A stretch of 16,485 bases of DNA from Candidatus Levyibacteriota bacterium (GTDB taxonomy: Bacteria > Patescibacteria > Microgenomatia > Levybacterales > UBA12049): NCBI GenBank assembly GCA_003173915.1, contig PPGL01000104.1:1-16485 (forward strand), given 5' to 3'. A model generated the notes under the pieces. The model saw only the letters and a list, made by a program, of their open reading frames with translations. It was not told the DNA's origin and searched no databases. Both the position numbers and the translations under genes were made by a program. Shown here one piece after another: positions 6,436 to 11,799 of the stretch. Position 1 is the stretch's first letter. Each line of letters opens with the position of its first letter.

Positions 6436-7371
6436 ATGAAAAGTCTCTTTGGTAAATTTATTCCATTTATATTTTTATGTGCGTTCTTTTTTACGTCTTT
6501 TAGTTTATTTACAATATTCACCAATGTCATGACGTTACAAAAAGACGAGATGCTTATTGCAAAAAATAATGCCGAAATAGCAAAAGAGTATAAAATTATA
6601 TACACAAACACCGTACTTACTTTTTTTGGAAATACATTTATTATTCTCATTGCATTTTATTTCTTAAGAAAAGAATTCCAAGAACGATCAGAAGTAGAAC
6701 TCGCAAAAGATGATTTTATTAATTTAGCAAGTCATGAGTTAAATACTCCTATAACAAGTTTGAAAATTTTTAGCAAAGTTTTACGAAACAAACTAGATAG
6801 CGGGAAATCTTTTGAAACAAAAAAATATTTAGATAAAATTGACGAGCAAACGAATAAACTCGTAATGTTAATAACTGATCTTCTTGATATTTCGCGTATT
6901 CAAACTGGCAAGATAAAAATTAATAAAGAAAGATTCAAACTTTCATCGCTTATTTCCGACACGGTTGAAGGAATACAAGGAACGACTCAAATGCATACAA
7001 TCATCACAAAGCAGGCTTATGTACAAGACATTCTTGCAGATAGATATAGATTGTACCAGGTGTTGGTAAATTTATTAACAAACGCTATTAAGTACTCTCC
7101 AAAAGGAGGAGAAATTATTATTAACACAATAAAAAACAGCAAATCTGTGACTATTTCCGTTTCAGATGAAGGAATTGGCATTGATAAAAAATATCAACAG
7201 AAAATTTTTGAAAAATTGTATCAAGTTACTGGAGTGAAAGAAAAAACATTTCCAGGACTTGGGATAGGACTTTTTATTTCTAAAGAAATTATTGATATGC
7301 ATGGAGGAACAATGTGGGTAAAAAGTATTAAAGGCAAAGGATCAACATTTTCCTTTACTATTCCAGTCTGA
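6436..7371 (+). CDS. Sensor histidine kinase (HisKA-HATPase), minimal sensor
   Basis: Membrane histidine kinase of 311 residues. Two membrane segments (about 8-30 and 57-77) enclose an outside loop of only about 25 residues. There is no PAS, HAMP or other sensor domain before the catalytic part. The H-box is NLASHELNTPITSL with phospho-acceptor His100. The ATPase domain has the N-box LVNLLTNAIKYS (Asn212, Asn216), the G1 box DEGIGID (244-250) and the G2 box GLGIGLF (274-280). All catalytic residues are present. The short loop suggests that it senses membrane state or a partner protein; the two exported proteins encoded just before it are candidates. Its partner regulator starts one base after its stop. 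The start is the ATG after a TTATATATTTT run with no Shine-Dalgarno site. Confidence 0.93.
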   Translation: MKSLFGKFIPFIFLCAFFFTSFSLFTIFTNVMTLQKDEMLIAKNNAEIAKEYKIIYTNTVLTFFGNTFIILIAFYFLRKEFQERSEVELAKDDFINLASHELNTPITSLKIFSKVLRNKLDSGKSFETKKYLDKIDEQTNKLVMLITDLLDISRIQTGKIKINKERFKLSSLISDTVEGIQGTTQMHTIITKQAYVQDILADRYRLYQVLVNLLTNAIKYSPKGGEIIINTIKNSKSVTISVSDEGIGIDKKYQQKIFEKLYQVTGVKEKTFPGLGIGLFISKEIIDMHGGTMWVKSIKGKGSTFSFTIPV

Positions 7372-7372
7372 T

Positions 7373-7732
7373 ATGGAAAAGCGAATTATTATTATAGATG
7401 ACGATAAAGATATTTTGGAAGCATTAAAAGAATTGCTTGAAATTGAAGGATATGTTGTTAAAATTAACCCAAATGGTGATAACGTCCTTGCTTTAATTGA
7501 GCAATTTAAACCAAACACGCTTTTACTAGATTTTTTACTTTCTGGTAAAGATGGTGCTTCAATTTGTAAAGCAATCCGTCAGTGTGAAAATACGAAATTT
7601 TTGCCAATTATTATGATGTCTGCGCATCCGTATGCGCAAAAAGCAATTGCTGATTGCGGAGCAAATGAGTTTATTCGAAAACCTTTTGATGTTGAATATC
7701 TTCTTAGAATATTAACGGCGTACAGTAAATAA
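7373..7732 (+). CDS. Receiver-only response regulator (CheY-like), partner of the adjacent kinase
   Basis: Single receiver domain of 119 residues with no output domain. The acidic pocket is Asp10/Asp11 in IIDDDKD, the phospho-acceptor is Asp53 in LLLDFLLSGKDG, the switch residue is Ser83 in IIMMSAHP, and the invariant lysine is Lys103 in RKPFD. It begins one base after the kinase stop, so the pair should be co-expressed and the kinase is the likely phosphodonor. Without a DNA-binding domain it must act through protein contacts or as a phosphate relay. It closely resembles the second receiver protein encoded at 9777-10148 (shared LLSGKDG, PIIM-x-SAHP, GA-x-x-FI-x-KPFD), suggesting paralogues from a local duplication and possible cross-talk. 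Confidence 0.92.
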   Translation: MEKRIIIIDDDKDILEALKELLEIEGYVVKINPNGDNVLALIEQFKPNTLLLDFLLSGKDGASICKAIRQCENTKFLPIIMMSAHPYAQKAIADCGANEFIRKPFDVEYLLRILTAYSK

Positions 7733-7733
7733 A

Positions 7734-8045
7734 CTATTTTTTTCGAGCAATAAATTTAAAAAACCTACTTTGTTTTCCATCGCGTGTTTCATCTTGGTAT
7801 AGGAAGGCAAGATTTTTTTCATCAAACTTTTCGAAAAATTCTTCCCATGAAATTTTATTAAAAGGCTCCTCTTTTCCAAAACCTGGAAATTGGATTCGTA
7901 AGAGACCCGTCTCGCCTGATTTACTTGTTCCTTTTACAGATACTGGCACTCCTCCCCGCTCCTCTACCCATTTTTGTACAGTTTCGTGATCACTCGTAAT
8001 TTTACTTTGTCCACCTCCTGAATTTTTTTTCGTTTGCTCGGACAT
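7734..8045 (-). CDS. Conserved small hypothetical protein, stress-associated type
   Basis: A 103-residue soluble protein. Its pattern is a disordered Ser/Gly/Lys start, DHETVQKWVEERGG (20-33), VKGTSKSGETGLLRI, then ISWEEFFEKFDEKNLAFLYQDE and a closing SRFFKFIARKK. I recognise this arrangement as a widespread family of short uncharacterised bacterial proteins. Database entries sometimes label such proteins as glucan branching enzyme, which their size cannot support. No catalytic motif is evident. Its start is fixed by one of the strongest ribosome binding sites in the window (AAAGGGGGTG at 8060-8051), implying high expression. It lies on the same strand as the KGG protein gene and shares that strong-site feature, so a joint stress role is plausible. 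Convergent with the response regulator, with only one base between stop codons. Confidence 0.78.
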   Translation of the reverse strand: MSEQTKKNSGGGQSKITSDHETVQKWVEERGGVPVSVKGTSKSGETGLLRIQFPGFGKEEPFNKISWEEFFEKFDEKNLAFLYQDETRDGKQSRFFKFIARKK

Positions 8046-8050
8046 AATAT

Positions 8051-8060
8051 CACCCCCTTT
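8051..8060 (-). promoter_or_regulatory. Strong Shine-Dalgarno site
   Basis: On the minus strand AAAGGGGGTG, followed by ATATT and the ATG at 8045, can pair over nearly its whole length with the 16S rRNA tail (consensus AAGGAGGTG, one mismatch). Most other genes in this window lack any such site. Confidence 0.75.
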
Positions 8061-8193
8061 AATAGAACGCCCCTGAGGGTATTCTTAAATGGAATCTGTA
8101 GCGTAGTTTGTTACATCAAAACCTTAACCAAAAAAAGGTAAGAAGGAAGTAATAGGAGAGAATTCATGTATATAAATGCTCCTTTGGCTTAAT

Positions 8194-8222
8194 TTGACAA
8201 TCCAAATCAATTGAATTATTAT
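8194..8222 (+). promoter_or_regulatory. Sigma70-type promoter for the HxxEH protein gene
   Basis: Perfect -35 TTGACA (8194-8199), 17-base spacer and near-consensus -10 TATTAT (8217-8222). Transcription would start around 8229, leaving a leader of about 40 bases before the ATG at 8270. The rest of the gap (8061-8193) contains a loose CTTAACC/GGTAAG inverted repeat around 8122-8141 and nothing else that can be named. Confidence 0.65.
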
Positions 8223-8269
8223 AAATCGATAAAGAAGTTGTAAGAGGTCTGTAAGTTCATTTCAGCAAT

Positions 8270-8800
8270 ATGACATTATCCTATCCATCTAAAATTAGTA
8301 CTAATTTTTTCTCACTTTTCATCCGCCCACTTACTAACCAAACAATTATTGATATGCAAGTTTTATCACCTATTCTCAATACATCTCTTTTACCAAATAC
8401 CTATACAATTTTACAAGATCATCTCCCTTCAATTCATACATCTATGTGTTTTAATGACAAAAATCTTCCTTTTTCAAAAGAAGTCCGCAAAACAGAAATT
8501 GGTCATTTGTTTGAACATATGTTACTTGAATACATTTATCAAATAAAGATTTCACGCGGATATACAAATGTTTCGGTAAAAGGAGAAACACAATGGGATT
8601 GGTATAAAACTCCTATGGGTTTTTTTACAATTTATTTAAATTTAGGAAGCGATGAACAGTATATTTTTTTTACTGCTCTCACACCTGCTATTCAATTATT
8701 ACAATTTATTTTTCAAGACCATCAAAAGAACCACGTAGGGGTAAAATCCATTCCATCTTCGGAAAAGAACTTTACCCCTGTGCTTGTTTCAAAATCCTAA
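8270..8800 (+). CDS. Stand-alone protein resembling the N-terminal domain of cyanophycin synthetase, HxxEH motif
   Basis: A 176-residue protein with no signal peptide. Its middle follows, segment by segment, the pattern I recall from the N-terminal domain of cyanophycin synthetase (CphA). There is LPS-x-H at 52-56 with Cys60, then an F-x-x-E-V segment, then EIGHLFEHMLLEY (76-88) against the CphA pattern GH-x-x-EH-x-ALEL. A GETQW segment (105-109) follows, then MGFFTIYLN against the CphA stretch GVYNVVFEY, then a helix near 134-150. The HxxEH (His79, Glu82, His83) could bind a metal. There are no ATP-grasp or Mur-ligase domains after it, so it cannot make cyanophycin. Its action may be hydrolytic or structural. 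The similarity is judged by eye and is inference. No Shine-Dalgarno site precedes the ATG, and no in-frame alternative lies upstream. Confidence 0.6.
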   Translation: MTLSYPSKISTNFFSLFIRPLTNQTIIDMQVLSPILNTSLLPNTYTILQDHLPSIHTSMCFNDKNLPFSKEVRKTEIGHLFEHMLLEYIYQIKISRGYTNVSVKGETQWDWYKTPMGFFTIYLNLGSDEQYIFFTALTPAIQLLQFIFQDHQKNHVGVKSIPSSEKNFTPVLVSKS

Positions 8801-8801
8801 G

Positions 8802-9038
8802 TTAGGCTGCCATTTCTTCTCTTTCTCCGCGGGCCTTTCCACCTTTTCGACCAGCTTCTCTTGCTCGTTGAGGATTACGTGCAAAATTTCCTCCACTTAC
8901 ACTACCACCTTTACGACCAATTGAGCTGTAAAAATCTTGACCATGCGTTCGAGCTGTTGCAAGACCGCCTTTTCGACCAGCCTTTTTATGACCATCTGCA
9001 TCACCATGCCATCCTCTTCCTTTTTTATTTGCTGCCAT
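8802..9038 (-). CDS. KGG-repeat stress-induced protein (GsiB/LEA-like)
   Basis: A 78-residue, very hydrophilic protein rich in Gly, Lys, Arg and Ala. It is built from three copies of a motif with the core A/I-G-R-K-G-G, at about residues 20-25, 40-45 and 62-67, each followed by small residues and a short charged spacer (THGQDF, NPQRAR). This is the KGG stress-induced repeat seen in the Bacillus general stress protein GsiB and plant Em-type LEA proteins, which are thought to protect cells from desiccation or other stress while being largely unfolded. There are no cysteines and no signal. The start is secured by an exact AGGAGG (9051-9046) seven bases from the ATG, and a good promoter lies just upstream. 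The stop is one base from the stop of the convergent HxxEH gene. Confidence 0.9.
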   Translation of the reverse strand: MAANKKGRGWHGDADGHKKAGRKGGLATARTHGQDFYSSIGRKGGSVSGGNFARNPQRAREAGRKGGKARGEREEMAA

Positions 9039-9045
9039 TATTCCA

Positions 9046-9084
9046 CCTCCTTTCTTATATTAAGCCTACTTGTTTTACAGTAAA
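9046..9084 (-). promoter_or_regulatory. Promoter and Shine-Dalgarno site of the KGG protein gene
   Basis: On the minus strand, -35 TTTACT (9084-9079), 16-base spacer, -10 TAATAT (9062-9057), then AGGAGG (9051-9046) and the ATG at 9038. The whole initiation region is compact: transcription would begin close to 9050, just ahead of or within the ribosome binding site. The remaining gap 9085-9205 shows no recognisable gene. Confidence 0.6.
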
Positions 9085-9205
9085 TTGCTGGGGTTAAATA
9101 ACAGGCAAAACAACGTAAGACTTTCGGAAGAAACATAATGAAGCATATGCTCGCTTTGTTAGAAGAGAGAATTATTAGAATATTGTAAGAAATAGGTAAG
9201 AGAAT

Positions 9206-9760
9206 TTACTTATCCACTAGGTGTTTTAGTGATAAAAAGTCTTCAAGAAATATACGTTTCCATAGAGGACTTCTAAGGGCCGCTGCAGGATGAATTGTTA
9301 GAAAATATATTCTTTTCTGCTTTTTAAAATATCTTCCGTGCTCTTTTAGTACTGATATTTTTTCTCCAAGTACTGCCTGCGCAGCAACGGATCCTAGTAA
9401 AACAACAATCTCTGGGTCTATTATTGCAACCTGCTTATCAAAATGTATCTTGGCATGTGCGATATCAGCTGGTTTTGGAGTTTTATAAATTGGTAAATAT
9501 TTAACAGGACTAGTAATGTATACTTCTTTTTCAGTAAAACCGCTATTTCGGATAGTTTCACGAAGCAACTGGCCTGATCTACCAATAAATGGTCTCCCTG
9601 TTTCTGCTTCTTTTTTACCAGGAGCCTCTCCAACAAAAATCACCTTTGCATCAACATCTCCCTCACCGATTACAGGCAAACCAGTAGCATTTTTTTTACA
9701 AATTGGACAATCCTTGATTTCATCTGCAATATCTTTTAATTCTTGGGATTTACTTTGCAT
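9206..9760 (-). CDS. Family-4-like uracil-DNA glycosylase with incomplete Fe-S cysteine set
   Basis: Base-excision repair enzyme that removes uracil from DNA. With the ATG start it has 184 residues. Motif 1 is GEAPG (44-48), followed by GRPFIGRSGQLL (55-66), and the C-terminal active-site loop is HPAAALRSP (157-165), all typical of the thermophile-type family 4. That family normally binds a 4Fe-4S cluster with four cysteines. Here CPIC supplies Cys18 and Cys21, but the KCRPP-type position reads KYLPI (Tyr88), and the usual A-C-R position reads AHAK with no Cys. The cluster may be absent or differently ligated. A TTG 42 bases further upstream would give 198 residues but overlap the preceding regulator gene by 26 bases. 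ATG at 9760 is preferred because it places CPIC at the normal distance. Probably co-transcribed with the receiver gene 16 bases upstream. Confidence 0.87.
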   Translation of the reverse strand: MQSKSQELKDIADEIKDCPICKKNATGLPVIGEGDVDAKVIFVGEAPGKKEAETGRPFIGRSGQLLRETIRNSGFTEKEVYITSPVKYLPIYKTPKPADIAHAKIHFDKQVAIIDPEIVVLLGSVAAQAVLGEKISVLKEHGRYFKKQKRIYFLTIHPAAALRSPLWKRIFLEDFLSLKHLVDK

Positions 9761-9776
9761 AAAAAGAGTGGAAGTA

Positions 9777-10148
9777 TTAATGCTTTGGTAGGTATTTTTC
9801 AATCATTTCCAAAAGCTGTTCTATATCAAATGGTTTGGCAATAAAATCGTCTGCTCCGGACCTTCTTGCTGCTTCTTTTGCACTTGGATGAGCTGAAACC
9901 ATAATAATTGGGATCTTTCGTGTTTCTTCAAAACTTTTAAGCTTTTTTGCTATTTCTCCTCCATCCTTACCAGAAAGCAACATATCAAGAAGAATAAGAT
10001 CGGGTAAATTTCTTTTGTCGAGTTGCTCTAAGTATTCACCATTTTCAACAGCAATTACCTTATGCCCTGCGTCTTCAAGTAAATACTGCACTGCCTCTAA
10101 AATATCAACATTATCATCAACCAAAAGAATTGTCTTTTGTTTATCCAT
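9777..10148 (-). CDS. Receiver-only response regulator (orphan)
   Basis: Single CheY-like receiver of 123 residues with all key residues: Asp11/Asp12, phospho-acceptor Asp55 in LILLDMLLSGKDGG, Ser85 in IIMVSAHP and Lys105 in AKPFD. No output domain and no kinase gene beside it. It is clearly similar to the receiver at 7373-7732, so the kinase at 6436-7371 may phosphorylate both. It precedes a uracil-DNA glycosylase gene by 16 bases in the same orientation. Whether this links signalling to DNA repair or merely reflects compact packing is unknown. A well-spaced promoter ends seven bases before the ATG, indicating a leaderless message. Confidence 0.92.
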   Translation of the reverse strand: MDKQKTILLVDDNVDILEAVQYLLEDAGHKVIAVENGEYLEQLDKRNLPDLILLDMLLSGKDGGEIAKKLKSFEETRKIPIIMVSAHPSAKEAARRSGADDFIAKPFDIEQLLEMIEKYLPKH

Positions 10149-10155
10149 CAGGATA

Positions 10156-10184
10156 ATTGTAGAAAACTATTGGTTGAATAGCAA
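10156..10184 (-). promoter_or_regulatory. Promoter of the orphan response regulator
   Basis: On the minus strand, -35 TTGCTA (10184-10179), 17-base spacer, -10 TACAAT (10161-10156). The -10 ends seven bases before the ATG at 10148, and there is no Shine-Dalgarno site, so the start of transcription should coincide with the start codon. Confidence 0.6.
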
Positions 10185-10200
10185 GCCAAGTTAAGAAAAA

Positions 10201-10824
10201 CTAAAATCCTAAGACCTCTTTTACAAGAAAAACATGTACTCTATTTGGAGACGGCTCTCTGTTAAAAATAAGTACTTTGCTGGGAAATGTATTCCACGTT
10301 TCTGGAAGATCATACGCTTTTTGCGCTCGTTTTGATTCCAGAGGAACAATATATTCATCAATTCGTTTTTGTCCTTCCTGTATGTCCTCTACAATTTTAT
10401 TTGCACTAATAACAAAAATAACATGTTTTGCCCCAAAAACTTCTCCTGGAAGTTGACTACCAGAATTGGAAGCAATTATAAGTTGGCCTTTATGAGTAAC
10501 CGCATGTACAGAACCCAGCCCGTACTCTTGACTTGAACGAAGCGCACGAATTTTATCTGCGTCTTTCTCTCGATCAAGAGAAAATATTTTTTTCCTGATA
10601 GAAATATAGGCACCTGAATTATCAATTGCGTCCAAAATTCCTGCTTGCTCTAAAGTAATTGATGTGTTCGCTAAAACTTCAGCTCCTTTAGGAATCATTT
10701 CTAAAACTTTCTTTGTTGCTTCTTCTTTATTTTCAACTACAATTGTGGAAAAACCATTGTTGGAGAGATTTTGTGCCGTTTTTTCAATAACTTCTTCAGA
10801 TGGGATAGTAATCCAGCGATTCAT
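10201..10824 (-). CDS. LUD-domain protein (LutC/YkgG-like)
   Basis: A 207-residue single LUD (lactate utilisation, formerly DUF162) domain protein. Recognisable segments are the helix-rich N-terminus, YGLGSVHAVTHKGQLIIAS (101-119), SGSQLPGEVFGAKHVIFVIS (121-140), KIVEDIQEGQKRIDEYIVPLE (143-163) and the terminal FNREPSPNRVHVFLVKEVLGF block. In the three-gene Lut system, LUD proteins work with Fe-S subunits to oxidise lactate. Here LutA- and LutB-like neighbours are missing and the protein has no cysteine, so lactate oxidation is not supported. Stand-alone LUD proteins like this are widespread and have no settled function. The gene is divergent from a redox-type HxlR regulator with which it shares an 86-base promoter region, so it is a likely regulatory target. 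Confidence 0.87.
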   Translation of the reverse strand: MNRWITIPSEEVIEKTAQNLSNNGFSTIVVENKEEATKKVLEMIPKGAEVLANTSITLEQAGILDAIDNSGAYISIRKKIFSLDREKDADKIRALRSSQEYGLGSVHAVTHKGQLIIASNSGSQLPGEVFGAKHVIFVISANKIVEDIQEGQKRIDEYIVPLESKRAQKAYDLPETWNTFPSKVLIFNREPSPNRVHVFLVKEVLGF

Positions 10825-10830
10825 AAGTGT

Positions 10831-10859
10831 ATCTTACAGCAAGTACTTCATTTTGTAAA
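10831..10859 (-). promoter_or_regulatory. Promoter of the LUD-domain gene
   Basis: On the minus strand, -35 TTTACA (10859-10854), exactly 17 bases, -10 TAAGAT (10836-10831), six bases before the ATG at 10824. This implies a leaderless mRNA. A palindrome AAGTAATTACTT (10858-10869) overlaps the -35 region and could bind the divergent HxlR regulator. Confidence 0.65.
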
Positions 10860-10888
10860 GTAATTACTTATAATATAGCAATATGCTA
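10858..10888. promoter_or_regulatory. Candidate HxlR operators in the divergent promoter region
   Basis: Two dyads lie between the divergent starts: the perfect 12-base palindrome AAGTAATTACTT (10858-10869) and the inverted repeat TAGCA-ATA-TGCTA (10876-10888). The first overlaps the -35 box of the LUD promoter. The second sits where the -35 of the HxlR promoter would be. Either could be an operator for auto- and cross-regulation. In AT-rich DNA short dyads also arise by chance. Confidence 0.4.
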
Positions 10889-10898
10889 ATAAATATAG

Positions 10899-10904
10899 TA
10901 TAAT
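10899..10904 (+). promoter_or_regulatory. -10 box of the HxlR regulator gene
   Basis: Consensus TATAAT at 10899-10904, followed by GTGTGT and the ATG at 10911. The six-base distance implies that the message starts at the ATG. No consensus -35 is visible; that position holds the inverted repeat at 10876-10888. Confidence 0.55.
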
Positions 10905-10910
10905 GTGTGT

Positions 10911-11216
10911 ATGAATAAGAAAAATGTCTGTGGGGTAGCAGCAACATTAAAAGTTATTGGAAGTAAATGGTCTATGCTTATTCTTCATAATCTTTTTGAA
11001 GGGGAAAAAAGATTTGGAGAATTACAACGGACTCTTTCCCCAATTAGTCCAAAAACACTTTCCCTACGACTTCAAGAGTTAGAAAAAGAAGGAATTATCA
11101 CAAAAAAAATATTTGCAGAAATTCCCTTACACGTTGAGTATAGTCTAACAAAAAAAGGCATGACACTGAGAAAAATTTTTGATACTATGGCGGCCTGGGG
11201 AGAAAAAGAATCATAA
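10911..11216 (+). CDS. HxlR-family winged-helix transcriptional regulator, redox type
   Basis: A 101-residue DNA-binding protein. The HxlR pattern is complete: Cys7 ahead of ATLKVIGSKWSMLILHNLFEGEKRFGEL (11-38), the recognition-helix region SPISPKTLSLRLQELEKEGII (43-63), the wing with VEYSLTKKG (75-83), and a dimerisation helix ending in MAAWGEK. Members such as YodB and HypR sense electrophiles or disulphide stress through the cysteine at this N-terminal position, and Cys7 is the only cysteine here, so a one-Cys redox switch is plausible. A GTG two codons upstream is in frame, but the ATG at 10911 is preferred because it lies six bases after TATAAT. The probable targets are itself and the divergent LUD gene. 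The stop is four bases from the stop of the convergent sortase gene. Confidence 0.9.
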   Translation: MNKKNVCGVAATLKVIGSKWSMLILHNLFEGEKRFGELQRTLSPISPKTLSLRLQELEKEGIITKKIFAEIPLHVEYSLTKKGMTLRKIFDTMAAWGEKES

Positions 11217-11220
11217 TTTA

Positions 11221-11796
11221 TTATGTTATTGGTTTTGCAATGACAATTAATCTTTTTGCATCCATAAAACCAGTACAGGTAAAAAGAGTTATTGTCTCAT
11301 CTTTTGTTGGACTAATAACTGAAACATCTGAAGGATATACTTGCGTTATTTTTGTAACTTTATAGGTGAAAGTATGATGTTTTGTAGTAACAATTACTTT
11401 ATCTGCGATAGTAACGTTTTGTAAAGGTAAAAAAAGTCCTTCTCGAGCGTGAGCAAAAATAACAGTATTTCCCTTTTCTCCAGGTAAACCGGATCCAAGT
11501 CCATATGATGCTGTAGTTGTTGATAACTCCCAATATCCATCTACAACTTTTGCAGGAACAATAGATAGATTAATGCCAACGGAAGGGATAACAATCCGCT
11601 GTGGAACTTCTCCTTTTTTTTGTTTTTTCGTAAGCGCATTACTAATAACAATAGGTTGTAATGTATGAGAGGTGAAAAAATTGTTATCAACAACAAATGT
11701 ATAAAAAAACGGGAATAAGAAAAATACTAAAGACAATGCTAGGAAAAAAACAGAAACTCTACGTAGAAGAGACTTGGAAATAACTATTGTATACAC
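11221..11796 (-). CDS. Sortase (class D/E-like) membrane transpeptidase
   Basis: Cysteine transpeptidase that attaches exported proteins to the cell surface. In 191 residues it has one N-terminal membrane segment (about 12-36), a linker, and the sortase barrel beginning RIVIPSVGINLSI (67-79). The catalytic triad is complete: His116 in VIFAHAREG, Cys174 in TLFTCTG and Arg182 in AKRLIV. The start is GTG at 11796, three bases after the stop of the upstream gene, whose product has a signal peptide and a C-terminal membrane helix with a basic tail, the usual shape of a sortase substrate. The compact barrel and the TLFTCTG context are nearer to class D/E sortases than to class A or B, but subclass is uncertain. 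It is probably translated with its substrate from one message. Confidence 0.9.
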   Translation of the reverse strand: MYTIVISKSLLRRVSVFFLALSLVFFLFPFFYTFVVDNNFFTSHTLQPIVISNALTKKQKKGEVPQRIVIPSVGINLSIVPAKVVDGYWELSTTTASYGLGSGLPGEKGNTVIFAHAREGLFLPLQNVTIADKVIVTTKHHTFTYKVTKITQVYPSDVSVISPTKDETITLFTCTGFMDAKRLIVIAKPIT

Positions 11797-11799
11797 AAT

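Noticed and set aside
8057..8082. CTTTAA, 14 bases, GGGTAT resembles a general-stress sigma-B promoter on the plus strand.
   Set aside because: It points away from the adjacent stress gene, nothing starts close downstream, sigma-B type factors are not expected in CPR genomes, and a better promoter (8194-8222) serves the plus-strand gene.
8122..8141. CTTAACC / GGTAAG inverted repeat around a run of A as an intrinsic terminator.
   Set aside because: The stem is weak and bulged, and it does not lie at the end of any called gene on either strand.
8154..8192. AGGAG followed by an eight-codon ORF (MYINAPLA).
   Set aside because: Too short to support as a gene. The stretch lies upstream of the promoter for the next gene and has no clear promoter of its own.
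8503..8530. HLFEH as an M16-type inverse zinc peptidase signature.
   Set aside because: The protein is far too short for M16, lacks the downstream glutamate segment and R/Y signature of that family, and the flanking pattern fits the CphA N-domain better.
9138..9188. A 16-codon ORF beginning MKHMLALLEE in the gap upstream of the KGG gene.
   Set aside because: No promoter or recognisable product; length is within chance expectation for AT-rich DNA.
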